A stretch of DNA of 64,000 bases from Acidobacteriota bacterium (lineage in GTDB: Bacteria > Acidobacteriota > Terriglobia > Terriglobales > Acidobacteriaceae). The position numbers and the translations under genes are program-made. The notes under the pieces are model-generated. The model searched no databases. It was given only the letters and a program-made list of their open reading frames with translations, and had not been told where the DNA came from. The stretch is taken from positions 62,001-126,000 of the forward strand of contig JAJXZT010000011.1 in NCBI GenBank assembly GCA_021779935.1, given 5' to 3'. Of the stretch, positions 16,886 to 26,130 are shown in pieces (within the stretch, counting starts at the first letter, position 1; each line of letters starts with the position of its first letter).

Positions 16886-18333
16886 AATTCCGGTCGCTGG
16901 GATTTCGCGTCACCGCCTGGTATGCCGGCATGCTGGCGTTCTCCTTCCTGCTATTCGGAACCTCGACGTACTTTGGCCTGAGTACTTTTCTGCACTGGGA
17001 GCTGCGCAGTTCGTTGCTTGCCGATTCCACCTCCATCGCAGAAAAACTTCTCGATCACTATCGAGGTCAGGCATTTCTCTCCGGCGAAATTTCCGAAGGG
17101 TTTGCCCCAGAGGTCAACGCTAAATTTATCCGCGTGACGGACTCGAACAACCAGGTTCTCTATGTCTCGAAGCCGCCGTTGAATGGAAGTTTCAACCCGA
17201 ATTCGGTTCCTCGCCTGACATTTTCTTCCATCCCCGCGTCCGACTATTACGTTGACCGCAACGCCGGTCACGCCGAGCTCTACATCGTCGTCCTGCCGTA
17301 TTCCGCGCAGGATGGGCACAAGTACATCGTGGAAGTAGGCGCCGCGCAGAATCGCATTCACGAAACCTTGGACGCGTTGCTGCTCATTTTTGTTATCGGC
17401 ATGCCGGCCTTCGTCGTACTCGCATCGTTCGGCGGACGGTACGTGATGCGCGCCGCCCTGCGTCCCATTCGCGAAATCACTGGAACGGCCGAGCAGATCA
17501 GCCTCAGCCGTCCCGAGGTGCACCTGCCCGTCCTGCAAACCGGAGACGAAATCGAGCAACTGGCTCGCGCTCTCAATCGAATGCTCGACCGGCTCGATAC
17601 CGCATTCCAGGAGATTCGCCGATTCTCTGGTGATGTGTCGCACGAATTGCGAACGCCACTGACCATCCTGCGTGGCGAACTTGAGGCGCTCCTTCCATAC
17701 GCCTCGGTCAATATGCAGGATGAACTTGGCAGTTGCCTGGAAGAAGTCGAGCGCATGGCGCGAATTGTCGATCAATTGCTGGTCTTGGCGCGCATCGACG
17801 CAAGCGGCGAAATTCCCCGTGACATCGTAGACCTCGGACAACTTACAAAGGGCACCGCTGACCAGATGCGTCTGTTGATGGAGGAAAAGGCACTCACCGC
17901 AACCTTTGACATTGCACCCTCGGTTCTCGTTGAGGCCAACGTCTGGCGGATCAAGCAGGTCATCGTCAACCTCCTCGATAACGCGATCAAGTACAGCCGT
18001 AACGGCGGAACCATCTGCATCAAAGTGTCGTCTTCCGCTCAAAAGGCGTGGCTGGAAATCCGGGATCAGGGCGAGGGTATTCCCGCGGAAGCCCTGCCGC
18101 GCATTTTCGACCGCTTCTATCGCGCCGATAATTCTCGCTCACGCGGTACGGGAGGCACTGGACTTGGGTTGTCGATCGTTAAGGCGATCGTCATCGCGCA
18201 CGGTGGAGCGGTACGAATCGAAAGCATCGAAGGAATGGGCACCACGGTCTGTGTTGAACTGGTGCTGGCGCAGGGTCACACCGCGGAACCCACCACTCCA
18301 CCAGTGAGTCCCGCAGCCATCGTACCTTCCTAG
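16882..18333 (+). CDS. Sensor histidine kinase (CusS-like)
   Basis: The 483-residue protein has helices at about 13-33 and 170-193 flanking a periplasmic sensor domain, then HAMP, then SGDVSHELRTPLTILRGELEALL with the phosphorylatable His, LLDNAIKYS (N box), and DQGEGIPAE and GTGLGLSIVKAI (G boxes). The overall architecture resembles heavy-metal sensor kinases of the CusS group, but no metal ligands are obvious. The last 30 residues are a Pro/Thr-rich tail. Confidence 0.9.
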   Translation: MKFRSLGFRVTAWYAGMLAFSFLLFGTSTYFGLSTFLHWELRSSLLADSTSIAEKLLDHYRGQAFLSGEISEGFAPEVNAKFIRVTDSNNQVLYVSKPPLNGSFNPNSVPRLTFSSIPASDYYVDRNAGHAELYIVVLPYSAQDGHKYIVEVGAAQNRIHETLDALLLIFVIGMPAFVVLASFGGRYVMRAALRPIREITGTAEQISLSRPEVHLPVLQTGDEIEQLARALNRMLDRLDTAFQEIRRFSGDVSHELRTPLTILRGELEALLPYASVNMQDELGSCLEEVERMARIVDQLLVLARIDASGEIPRDIVDLGQLTKGTADQMRLLMEEKALTATFDIAPSVLVEANVWRIKQVIVNLLDNAIKYSRNGGTICIKVSSSAQKAWLEIRDQGEGIPAEALPRIFDRFYRADNSRSRGTGGTGLGLSIVKAIVIAHGGAVRIESIEGMGTTVCVELVLAQGHTAEPTTPPVSPAAIVPS

Positions 18334-18343
18334 ATCGCTGGAG

Positions 18344-18898
18344 TTAATTCTTCTTCGGAGCACTTGCCGCCGCCGCAGGCTCCGCTGCCGGAACGGTTCC
18401 CGCCAGCGATTGCTGCACGGACGCTGGCAGTTCGTGCGCCTTTGCCAACAGGAAGCTCACTTGCCACATCTGGTCATCCGAAAGCGTTGATTTGAACCCC
18501 GGCATGCCCGTTAACCGGATGCCGTTTGCCACCTTCCAGTAGGTCTCTCCCGGGGTATCGTCAGTCACGCCCTTGCCCATGAAAAGTTGTGGCGGTGGGG
18601 GATACATCCCCGCTGCGATATTCGTCTTCTTCTGCCCTGGCAACCCGTGGCACACCGCGCAGTTGTCCTTGTAGACCATTGCCCCGGAGAAGAGGGCTCC
18701 CTCGTCTGCGTTAAAGCTCGGATTCTCCTTGATCTCCTTCTTCATGCGGGCGTGCAGGGCCATCCGCGCCAGAGTTTTCTCAAACGGCATTGGCGGCGCT
18801 GACGTCGCTACCGGGGCGTGTCCCGTCGCAAAATAAAGGTAAAGGCACGCCGGAACCAGGATCACCCCGGCAATGAGTCCAACAATGAATCCCTTCAT
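18344..18898 (-). CDS. Membrane-anchored c-type cytochrome
   Basis: The 184-residue protein has an N-terminal membrane anchor (FIVGLIAGVILVPACLYLYFATG). A monohaem cytochrome c domain follows, with CAVCHGLPG (about residues 78-86) as haem site and Met in GIRLTGMPGFKSTLSDDQMW as probable sixth ligand. An Ala/Pro-rich tail ends the protein. AGGAG precedes the ATG. It converges with the CusS-like kinase gene. It is likely a periplasmic electron carrier; the partner is unknown. Confidence 0.85.
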   Translation of the reverse strand: MKGFIVGLIAGVILVPACLYLYFATGHAPVATSAPPMPFEKTLARMALHARMKKEIKENPSFNADEGALFSGAMVYKDNCAVCHGLPGQKKTNIAAGMYPPPPQLFMGKGVTDDTPGETYWKVANGIRLTGMPGFKSTLSDDQMWQVSFLLAKAHELPASVQQSLAGTVPAAEPAAAASAPKKN

Positions 18899-19214
18899 GT
18901 TTTCGCTGACTCCTTTTCCTTGTGTCCGGCAGACGACTGTTCCGCGACGTCGCTAGAGATGGAACTCAGGTTTTGTCTTTATGCCGGCATGCATTGAGCA
19001 GGTGCAAAGAAGGTACCACAGAATTCCTCCACACCAGCCCTGCCAATTCGTGCAGACTGCGAAAAAGATCCATCGTGGACCTTTGAATTAAATTCCGTTA
19101 ATTCTCTCCACTGCGTCCTCGTTCGCTGATATACATAACCCGTCGCAGCCGGGTGGGGAGGCGACGACAATGCCTTTACGCGCCATTTTGCGCGGCTTTT
19201 CTGGAGGGTGCCCG
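18899..19214. promoter_or_regulatory. Divergent promoter region
   Basis: This 316-base gap separates the cytochrome gene from the rightward secreted protein. An AT-rich segment (gaattaaattccgttaattc) and TATACAT near 19130 could serve the rightward promoter. A small hairpin, ACCCG...CGGGT, lies near 19137-19153. No gene is supported. Confidence 0.35.
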
Positions 19215-19994
19215 ATGAAAACTATCGATATCCGAGTCATCGTGGGTCTTGTTCTTGCCGCGACTTTGTTCGGCACTGTCGTGTGCCTCGCGCAGGAGGC
19301 CAAGCCTCACCACGATGGTCCGACCTCGATTCTGATTTTTTACAAGTGCCCTCCAGCCAAGCGTTCTGCGCTGCGCCGTTACATGGTGAGCGAAGGACTC
19401 GCACGCTTTGCGCAATGGAAAAATCAGGGCATTCTCAGTGACTACCACATCCTTTTCAGCCGATACGTCGACACCGCCAACTGGGACATGATGGCCATCC
19501 TGAGTTTCCATCATTATTCCGACGTTGCAGGATGGAATGAAATCGAACGTACCTCGCCCGCGGGACTGGGGCCGGAAGCCCTCTCTGACGTCAGCGCTGT
19601 CCACACGTACCCTTCCGATCTGATTCGCATGAAGTCATCGCCGGAGGCTGCGCCTCGCGCCGTCTACTTCGTCATCCCATACAAATATTCTGTCGCCACC
19701 GATGAGTACGTCACTTATCTCGACGGCTATGTGATCCCGCAGTTGAATGGCTGGCTGGCCGCAAACACGCTTTCGATGTATGGCGTCTATCTCGACCGCT
19801 ATGAAGCATCTCGCCCATGGGGATCATTGTTGCTGTTGCAGTATCGCGACAACGCTGCACTTGGCCATCGCGAATCCACCGTCGCCAAGGTGCGCTCACA
19901 ACTGGTTCACGATCCTGCGTGGAAGAAATGGAGCGAGGATAAGCACAACATTCGGGTGGAGGGAGTCGCCGTCATCGCTGACGAACTGCACTAG
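19215..19994 (+). CDS. Secreted protein of unknown function
   Basis: The start at 19215 has GGAGGG 6 bases upstream and opens a signal peptide (IVGLVLAATLFGTVVCLAQ); an earlier in-frame start at 19170 does not. The 259-residue product is soluble and mixed alpha/beta. It seems to have two similar halves, each opening with a strand (SILIFYKCPP, then AVYFVIPYKYSV) and containing an amphipathic helix. This recalls a tandem dimeric alpha-beta barrel (EthD-like), but I do not recognise a family. Confidence 0.7.
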   Translation: MKTIDIRVIVGLVLAATLFGTVVCLAQEAKPHHDGPTSILIFYKCPPAKRSALRRYMVSEGLARFAQWKNQGILSDYHILFSRYVDTANWDMMAILSFHHYSDVAGWNEIERTSPAGLGPEALSDVSAVHTYPSDLIRMKSSPEAAPRAVYFVIPYKYSVATDEYVTYLDGYVIPQLNGWLAANTLSMYGVYLDRYEASRPWGSLLLLQYRDNAALGHRESTVAKVRSQLVHDPAWKKWSEDKHNIRVEGVAVIADELH

Positions 19995-20048
19995 AACGTG
20001 GCTGAAAGCTGCTCGCAAGCGAGAAATTAGTCTTTGCCGTAACGTGCG

Positions 20049-20657
20049 TCAAGGCCTGGATCGCCAGCGATCGACTGCGTTCCACCAAAGCGTTTTCTCC
20101 CATTCGTCGAGAAACCTTTTGGCCCACTGCCGATGTGTCCACCAGCGCCTTCCATATTCCGTCGTGTCATGCGAGGCGGATACCGACCACTCATACTGCG
20201 GAAGCTCGTGCCTGAAAACGGAGAGGGCACGTCTCGTGTGATAGTCCGACGTGACAATCAGCACCCGCTTCGGACGAAATTTCTGCAGGCACTTATCGAC
20301 GAATCGTGTCTCTTCTGCCGTCGACCACGCTCGTATCGGACAGACTGCCACATGGGGCTCCAGCGCCCCCGCGGACTCGTGTATGAATTCTTCCTCCGAT
20401 TGCGCCGATGTCTTTCCATATTTCAACTGATCGTCCATGGCATCGATGAGGACTTCCTTGCCGTACCCTTTGCGCAGCATGTCAATGCCCTGCCAGTAGC
20501 GACCGTCGGTGGCATCGCCATCCAGCACCACAATGACGTCCGACTTCTCCGGATGGTCTATCACCAGCCAGTACCCCGCACGGGACGCCATCCACAGCAG
20601 TCCCGCAAGTACTACGATCACGCCGCCGGCCATCTTCAGCAGTTTCGGCTTCCGCAT
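20049..20657 (-). CDS. YdcF/DUF218-family membrane-anchored protein
   Basis: The 202-residue form begins MRKPKLLKM and has one N-terminal helix (GGVIVVLAGLLWMASRAGYWL). A DUF218 domain follows: SDVIVVLDGDATDGRYWQGIDMLRKG and VLIVTSDYHTRRAL. SanA/ElyC/YdcF members share these motifs and are linked to envelope barrier functions. A longer in-frame start at 20720 is possible, since neither site has a strong ribosome-binding sequence. The C-terminus is Trp/Arg-rich. Confidence 0.75.
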   Translation of the reverse strand: MRKPKLLKMAGGVIVVLAGLLWMASRAGYWLVIDHPEKSDVIVVLDGDATDGRYWQGIDMLRKGYGKEVLIDAMDDQLKYGKTSAQSEEEFIHESAGALEPHVAVCPIRAWSTAEETRFVDKCLQKFRPKRVLIVTSDYHTRRALSVFRHELPQYEWSVSASHDTTEYGRRWWTHRQWAKRFLDEWEKTLWWNAVDRWRSRP

Positions 20658-20756
20658 AGACTTGCATTCTACGGAAAGATCCCCAATTCCGCGACCGCCA
20701 GGACGGGAAATCGTCACCACCCGTCCCGGTTGGTCGCGTGAATTTCCGTTTCCTGC

Positions 20757-21917
20757 CTACCACTCCCACGGCAAACTGGATTTACCAAAGTGTCCATAAT
20801 TGGTCGTACTGCGATAAATCGGCCGCAGCAGGTCGAGCGTTCGCACAATCGCTGCCGGTGAAAAGTCGAACGTATTCACAAGCTCCGCCGCCGCGCTTGC
20901 GTTCCCGGTGCCAAAGGTATCCACCTTTACCGATACGGGCTTTGCGACACCGATCGCGTATGCCACCTGGATTTCAGCTTTCCGCGCCAACCCCTGCTTT
21001 ATAATTTGCCGTGCCACGTATCGGCAGAAGTATGCCGCGCTGCGGTCGACCTTTGACGGATCTTTGCCGCTGAACGCTCCGCCACCGTGGTGCGCCGCTC
21101 CGCCATATGTATCTGCGATGATCTTGCGCCCCGTCACTCCGCAATCCGCCTCCGGGCCTCCCATCACGAAACTTCCGGTCGGATTCACCGCAACGCGCAC
21201 GCCCTGGTCATACCATCCATCCAGCGCCCGCGGCGCCAACTCTTCGCGAACGTAAGCTGCGATCTCCTCGCGCTCCACGCTCGCCCGATGTTGTGTAGAC
21301 ACCAGCACGTCCGTGACTCGCCGCGGGGTGTTTCCCTCGTAGAGCACGGAAACCTGCGACTTGGCATCTGGCCGCAGCCACGCATATTTTCCGGACTTCC
21401 TGTCTTCAGCCAGCAACCGCGTCAAGCGGTGTGCCAGTATGATCGGCAGCGGCATCAGTTCCGGAGTCTCGGTTGTCGCGAATCCGAACATGATGCCCTG
21501 GTCTCCGGCGCCCTGTTCACCGTGTTCATTCTTGTCCTCGTCCACGCCCTGCGCGATCTCCGCCGCTTGGCGCGTGAGAATTTGTTCGACCGTAACTCCG
21601 TCGGCGTTGAAGTCCGAAGCCGCGTCCGTGTACCCGATTTCGCGAATTGCCTGTCGCGCAATCGCTTCGTGGTCTACTGTCCCTCGCGAGGAAATTTCCC
21701 CCGCGAGAATGACGTGGTTCTGTTTGCAAAGGACTTCACACGCAACCCGCGACCTTCGGTCCTGTGTGATGTACGCATCCAATATCGAGTCGGCAATATA
21801 GTCGCAGACCTTGTCCGGGTGCCCTTCTGAAACCGACTCTGAAGTGAATACGTAGGTTGTGTCTGTGCTTTGCGGCTTCTGTTGCGCGGTTGTGGTACTG
21901 ACTGCAAATTGCGGCAT
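20757..21917 (-). CDS. metK: S-adenosylmethionine synthetase
   Basis: MetK makes S-adenosylmethionine from methionine and ATP in the cytoplasm. The 386-residue product has FTSESVSEGHPDKVCDYIAD, the P-loop-like GGGAFSGKDPSKVDRSAAY and GPEADCGVTGRKI, all hallmarks. The second ATG (21917) is chosen because GGAG lies 10 bases before it, while the ATG at 21926 is only one base away. A leader with an intrinsic terminator precedes it. A promoter inside the trpG end makes it separable from the trp operon. Confidence 0.96.
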   Translation of the reverse strand: MPQFAVSTTTAQQKPQSTDTTYVFTSESVSEGHPDKVCDYIADSILDAYITQDRRSRVACEVLCKQNHVILAGEISSRGTVDHEAIARQAIREIGYTDAASDFNADGVTVEQILTRQAAEIAQGVDEDKNEHGEQGAGDQGIMFGFATTETPELMPLPIILAHRLTRLLAEDRKSGKYAWLRPDAKSQVSVLYEGNTPRRVTDVLVSTQHRASVEREEIAAYVREELAPRALDGWYDQGVRVAVNPTGSFVMGGPEADCGVTGRKIIADTYGGAAHHGGGAFSGKDPSKVDRSAAYFCRYVARQIIKQGLARKAEIQVAYAIGVAKPVSVKVDTFGTGNASAAAELVNTFDFSPAAIVRTLDLLRPIYRSTTNYGHFGKSSLPWEW

Positions 21918-21941
21918 CTGACGCATGCTCCTTTATTTGGC

Positions 21942-22117
21942 ATGCATCAGGAGACTCGAAAAAGAAAACCGCCTCGGCATCAGGCGGTTCTTTCTCGTGG
22001 AGACTTTTGCTTCGGAAATATTACGTTCCGCACATCGAGCGATTGCTCGCTCTAGGCACCGCGGCGTCTCCCAGCCCGGTTGCCGGACTCGATTTCTCTC
22101 GAGCCTCTCCTGATGCT
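21942..22117 (-). ncRNA. Candidate SAM-type riboswitch leader of metK
   Basis: The transcribed leader of metK contains CCGGCAACC followed by CGCGGTGCC. These two conserved blocks occur in the SAM-I/SAM-IV riboswitch clan, and a 7-bp hairpin lies just 5' of the first block. GCATCAGGAGA at the 5' end can pair with TCTCC after the core. It can also pair with CCTGATGC inside the terminator 5' arm, and with an 11-base perfect complement (21944-21954) next to the ribosome-binding site. These competing pairings, the terminator and the gene identity fit a SAM-responsive attenuator. The exact class is unsure. Confidence 0.6.
21958..21990 (-). terminator. Intrinsic terminator in the metK leader
   Basis: AACCGCCT and AGGCGGTT form an 8-bp stem with a 7-base loop, followed on the minus strand by TTCTTTTTC. 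It lies upstream of the metK start, so it would prevent expression when formed. This is the expected off-switch of an attenuating riboswitch. Confidence 0.8.
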
Positions 22118-22123
22118 GAGAGC

Positions 22124-22151
22124 ACTATACCACGATTTTCGGCCGTTGCAA
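22124..22151 (-). promoter_or_regulatory. Predicted sigma-70 promoter of metK
   Basis: On the minus strand TTGCAA (22151-22146), 16 bases, then TATAGT (22129-22124) give a good -35/-10 pair. Transcription would start near 22117, directly before the leader element. Confidence 0.65.
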
Positions 22152-22155
22152 TTTC

Positions 22156-22770
22156 TCACCTGCGATGTGATTCGACCGTCGCGGAAGGGTCTGCCCGGTA
22201 GCTTGAGCAATCCCCAAGAAAGTTCGCGAGCATCTGCATTCCGGTTGAGGTCAGCACCGACTCGGGATGAAACTGCACGCCTTCCACGGGCAACGACCGA
22301 TGTCGCAGGCCCATGATGAGCCCATCTTCCGTCTCGGCCGTAATCTCCAACTCCTGCGGAACACTCGCCCGGTCGACCAGTAGCGAATGGTATCGCGCTA
22401 CTTTTATCGGCGACTCCAGTCCCCGAAAGATGCCCATGCCGTTATGCCGAACTTCGCTCGCCTTTCCATGGATCGGTTTCGGTGCGCGTACCACGTCTCC
22501 GCCAAACGCTTCACCGATCGCCTGGTGTCCCAGGCAAACACCCAGGATCGGCACCTTCCCCGCCAGTTGGCGGATCACTTGCAACGAAATTCCAGCGCCC
22601 GCCGGACGTCCCGGCCCGGGCGAGATTACGATTCCTTCATAGCCCGCGCGTTCAACCTCCGCCACGGTCAGCGCGTCATTCCTTCGCACGACCGGTTCCG
22701 CCCCTAGCTCTCCCAGGTATTGCACAAGGTTGTAGGTAAACGAATCGTAGTTGTCGATGACCAGTATCAT
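22156..22770 (-). CDS. trpG: Anthranilate synthase glutamine amidotransferase subunit
   Basis: The 204-residue class I amidotransferase supplies ammonia from glutamine to TrpE. It has [12 protein letters not shown], the nucleophile Cys in [17 protein letters not shown], and the His-Glu pair in [13 protein letters not shown]. PabA of folate synthesis is almost identical in motif, but the position 3 bases after trpE favours TrpG; a dual role is possible. The final 20 residues are a non-conserved extension that overlies the metK promoter region. Confidence 0.93.
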   Translation of the reverse strand: MILVIDNYDSFTYNLVQYLGELGAEPVVRRNDALTVAEVERAGYEGIVISPGPGRPAGAGISLQVIRQLAGKVPILGVCLGHQAIGEAFGGDVVRAPKPIHGKASEVRHNGMGIFRGLESPIKVARYHSLLVDRASVPQELEITAETEDGLIMGLRHRSLPVEGVQFHPESVLTSTGMQMLANFLGDCSSYRADPSATVESHRR

Positions 22771-22773
22771 CTC

Positions 22774-24264
22774 TCAGACTCCCGCTTCCGCCAGTGCCAC
22801 GGCTTGCTGCAGCGCACGCGACTTGTTCACCGTCTCGTCGTACTCCGCCGCCGGAGAAGAATCCGCCACAATGCCCGCGCCAGCCTGCACGCTTGCCAAG
22901 CCGTTGCGCAACTCGATGGTGCGGATTGCAATGCATGAATCGAGGTTGCCCGCGTAATCTGCGTAAAGCACCGAACCTGAATACACACCGCGTGGTCCTC
23001 GCTCCAGCTCCGCAATTGCCTGCATGGCGCGAATCTTCGGCGCGCCCGTCACCGTTCCTGCCGGGAAGCACGCCGCCAGCGCATCGAAGCGGTCATACTC
23101 CGGTCGCAGAGTCGCCGTCAGTTCCGTCACGATATGTTGGACGTGCGAATACTTTTCGATCTTCATCAGCCGCACCGGCTTCACGCTGCCATACTCTGAA
23201 ACCCGTCCCAGGTCGTTACGTCCAAGGTCCACCAGCATGACGTGTTCGGCGCGTTCCTTCTCGTCGGCCAGCAGTTCTTCAGCCAACGCTTCATCCTGTC
23301 TTTCATCCGCGCCCCTCGGACGCGTTCCCGCAATCGGTCGATACTCCAGCTTCCTTCCCGCGCAGCGCACCAGCATCTCCGGCGACGCCCCTATGAGCGC
23401 AGTCTCCCCATCGCGCAGCAGAAACATGTACGGCGACGGATTGGTCATGCGTAGCGCGCGATAGATGGACACCGCGTCCGCATTCGTCTTCCGGCTGAAA
23501 CGCTGCGATAGCACGACCTGGTAGCACTCGCCCGCCGCAATCAATTCCTTCCCCTCGACTACAATTTGCTCAAAATCGTTTCGCTCGAAGTTCGAGCAAA
23601 ATGCGCTGTCCACAGTTACTCGCTTCGGCGGGATCGTCAGCTCTATGGGCTCGTGCAGCGTGCGAACTATTTCATCCGTTCGCTCCACCGCCTCGTCATA
23701 GAGTTCCCCAAGCACCTCACGGCTTTCGTCTCCATCCAAAAACACCATCGCGTGGATCTGCACTTGCTGCCGCGCATGGTCAAAGGCGAGCACCGTGCGA
23801 AACATCATGAACATCGCTTCGTCTTTGGCGTCGTCCACGCACTGCACAGCCGGTTCAAATGTCCGCGCCGCGCCGTATGCCAGATATCCGACCGCCCCTC
23901 CGGCCAGCGGAGCCAGTCCGCTTTCCTGGGCGAGTTTGCGTTCGCGGAAGTGACGGCGAAGGTACTCGGTAACCGGGACGGCCTTGATCTTCATCAGCCC
24001 CGCGCTGGACTCCACTGTCGTTTGATCGCCCCGCCCACGCACAACCTCGAACGGGTCCGCACCCAGAAAGGAATAGCGCGCCAGGTGCTCTCCTCCTTCC
24101 ACCGACTCCAGCAGGAAGGAGTGCTTCGAATTTTTCGCGATCTGCAAGTACGCCGACACCGGAGTGAACAGGTCTGCGGGAATCGTGCGAACTACCGCAA
24201 CAAGATTTCCCCTGCGCGCCAGTTCCACAAACTGCTCCGCATTCCCGGGAGTGATCGTCTTCAT
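22774..24264 (-). CDS. trpE: Anthranilate synthase component I
   Basis: The 496-residue TrpE converts chorismate to anthranilate. The feedback motif LLES (about residues 51-54, in [12 protein letters not shown]) indicates tryptophan inhibition. The C-terminal chorismate-binding domain has [38 protein letters not shown] and [15 protein letters not shown]. It overlaps the end of aroF by 4 bases. Its place late in the operon, after trpA and aroF, is not the enterobacterial order. Confidence 0.95.
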   Translation of the reverse strand: MKTITPGNAEQFVELARRGNLVAVVRTIPADLFTPVSAYLQIAKNSKHSFLLESVEGGEHLARYSFLGADPFEVVRGRGDQTTVESSAGLMKIKAVPVTEYLRRHFRERKLAQESGLAPLAGGAVGYLAYGAARTFEPAVQCVDDAKDEAMFMMFRTVLAFDHARQQVQIHAMVFLDGDESREVLGELYDEAVERTDEIVRTLHEPIELTIPPKRVTVDSAFCSNFERNDFEQIVVEGKELIAAGECYQVVLSQRFSRKTNADAVSIYRALRMTNPSPYMFLLRDGETALIGASPEMLVRCAGRKLEYRPIAGTRPRGADERQDEALAEELLADEKERAEHVMLVDLGRNDLGRVSEYGSVKPVRLMKIEKYSHVQHIVTELTATLRPEYDRFDALAACFPAGTVTGAPKIRAMQAIAELERGPRGVYSGSVLYADYAGNLDSCIAIRTIELRNGLASVQAGAGIVADSSPAAEYDETVNKSRALQQAVALAEAGV

Positions 24265-25313
24265 CCGCGCACCGCCGTTCTTGTTCCGTCGTTCAAGGGA
24301 ACTCTTCTTCCTACCACCGGCGCGATCTTGCGTGCGTCTTCCACCATGACCGCAAGTTGGTCCGGATAGATCGACTGCGCGCCATCCGACAGGGCCTGCT
24401 CAGGACAGTGATGTACTTCCACAATCAATCCATCGGCGCCGACTGCGACCGCCGCGCGTGCCAGGGGAAGAACCTTGTCACGCTTGCCCGTTCCGTGGCT
24501 CGGATCAACGATGATCGGCAAGTGACTCAGGTGTTGCACCGCCGGCACCACGCTCAGGTCCAGCGTATTGCGCGTGTGGTCGGTAAACGTCCGCACCCCC
24601 CGCTCGCACAACACAACGTTGTAGTTCCCCTCGCTCATCACGTATTCTGCCGCCATCAGGAACTCTTCCAGCGTCGCTGAGATGCCCCGCTTCAGCAGTA
24701 CTGGCTTGCTCGCGCGACCCGCGGCTTTCAGCAGCGAATAGTTCTGCATGTTGCGCGCACCGAGTTGAATCATGTCGGCGTATTGCTCCACCAGGTCGAG
24801 AGATTTCTCGTCGACCGCTTCCGTCACAATCAGCAGACCGAAGCGTTCGCGCAACTCCGCCATGAGTTGCAAGGCTTCTTCGCCGAGACCCTGAAACGCG
24901 TACGGCGATGTCCTCGGCTTGTAGGCCCCTCCGCGGAAAAACTGAACCCCCGTCGCCGCCACGCTCTCGGCAATGGCGAACGCCTGGTCACGAGTCTCGA
25001 TCGAACACGGGCCGGCAATGATCGCGAGGTCTTCACCGCCGATCGTCACGCCGTTATCGAAGTGCACGATCGTGTTTTCCTGCTTCATTTCGCGGCTAAC
25101 GAGTTTGTAGGGCTTTGAAACCCTGATCACCTCGGCCACGCCAGGCATGTCTTCCACGCCTCCCGCGTTCACCGGGCCCGAATTGCCCGTGATCCCGATC
25201 GCCGTCCTTTGCGCTCCCGGCAGCGGATGAGGCTTGTAACCTAATCCCGTGATCGCCTTACATACCCGCTCGACCTGCTCGTCCGTAGCATTTACATTCA
25301 TCAATACAAGCAT
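24261..25313 (-). CDS. aroF: DAHP synthase, class I beta with ferredoxin-like domain
   Basis: This enzyme condenses phosphoenolpyruvate and erythrose-4-phosphate, the first step to chorismate. The 350-residue protein has an N-terminal ferredoxin-like regulatory domain (about 1-70, [17 protein letters not shown]) seen in Thermotoga-type enzymes. The catalytic barrel follows, with [34 protein letters not shown] and [13 protein letters not shown]. It sits inside the trp operon between trpA and trpE, so supply of the common precursor is tied to tryptophan synthesis. AGGAG precedes the ATG. Confidence 0.94.
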   Translation of the reverse strand: MLVLMNVNATDEQVERVCKAITGLGYKPHPLPGAQRTAIGITGNSGPVNAGGVEDMPGVAEVIRVSKPYKLVSREMKQENTIVHFDNGVTIGGEDLAIIAGPCSIETRDQAFAIAESVAATGVQFFRGGAYKPRTSPYAFQGLGEEALQLMAELRERFGLLIVTEAVDEKSLDLVEQYADMIQLGARNMQNYSLLKAAGRASKPVLLKRGISATLEEFLMAAEYVMSEGNYNVVLCERGVRTFTDHTRNTLDLSVVPAVQHLSHLPIIVDPSHGTGKRDKVLPLARAAVAVGADGLIVEVHHCPEQALSDGAQSIYPDQLAVMVEDARKIAPVVGRRVPLNDGTRTAVRG

Positions 25314-25314
25314 T

Positions 25315-26130
25315 TCACTGCTCCTTGATGGAGGGCGCCGTCTGTCGCGCCTCCACGAATCGCCGCACCAATGCGGCCGTCCGGTGGGCTGCCTTGGCCT
25401 CTCCCGCCTCTTCTATTTCCCGCACAATCGCCGAGCCCACAATCACCGCATCGGCAAACTCCCACGCCTCCAGCGCATGCTGTGGAGTTGAAATTCCAAA
25501 TCCCAGCGCCACTGGCATGTCCGTGAACTGCCGCGTCCGCCTTACCAGTTCCCGCGCATCTCCGCTCATCTCATCGCGTGTTCCCGTCACTCCGTTTCGC
25601 GAAACCGCATAAAGAAATCCACCCGCCGTCGCCGCAATTCGCTGCAACCGTTCATCGCTTGAAGTTGGCGCAATAAGCGAAATCAGGTCCATGTTGTTCT
25701 GGCGCAACAGCGCTGCAAATCGCGTCGCCCCGTCCGCCGGAATGTCCGTCACCAGCACACCAGCGATCCCGCTCGCAGCCGCGTCTCGCACCAGTTTCTC
25801 CAACCCGTACTGCAGCAGCGGGTTCAGGTAACTGAAGAGCACCAGCGGTACGCCTGTCTTCTTCTGCGCCTCGCGCGTTACCGCCAGGACATCGTGCAGA
25901 CGGACTCCGTGCTTCAAAGCCGCCTCACAGGCCCGCTGAATCACCGGCCCGTCCGCCATCGGATCGCTGAACGGAACGCCCACTTCTATCGCTGTCGCTC
26001 CAGCCTCCGCCAGTTTCACCAGTAATTCGTGGGTCACCTCCAGGCTCGGATAGCCGGCCGTGATGTACGGGATCACACCTTTGCGTCCCTCGCTGCGCAG
26101 CGTTCTGAATACCTCCGAGATCGCGCTCAC
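25315..26130 (-). CDS. trpA: Tryptophan synthase alpha subunit
   Basis: The 271-residue TIM barrel cleaves indole-3-glycerol phosphate to indole. The catalytic Glu is in [18 protein letters not shown] and the Asp follows in the same motif. The phosphate loop is [10 protein letters not shown]. The gene overlaps the end of trpB by 4 bases and ends one base before aroF. It partners with TrpB, channelling indole. Confidence 0.96.
   Translation of the reverse strand: MSAISEVFRTLRSEGRKGVIPYITAGYPSLEVTHELLVKLAEAGATAIEVGVPFSDPMADGPVIQRACEAALKHGVRLHDVLAVTREAQKKTGVPLVLFSYLNPLLQYGLEKLVRDAAASGIAGVLVTDIPADGATRFAALLRQNNMDLISLIAPTSSDERLQRIAATAGGFLYAVSRNGVTGTRDEMSGDARELVRRTRQFTDMPVALGFGISTPQHALEAWEFADAVIVGSAIVREIEEAGEAKAAHRTAALVRRFVEARQTAPSIKEQ

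Noticed and set aside
19137-19214. Possible riboswitch before the secreted protein at 19215
   Set aside because: Only a short hairpin was found; no conserved core of a known class could be matched.
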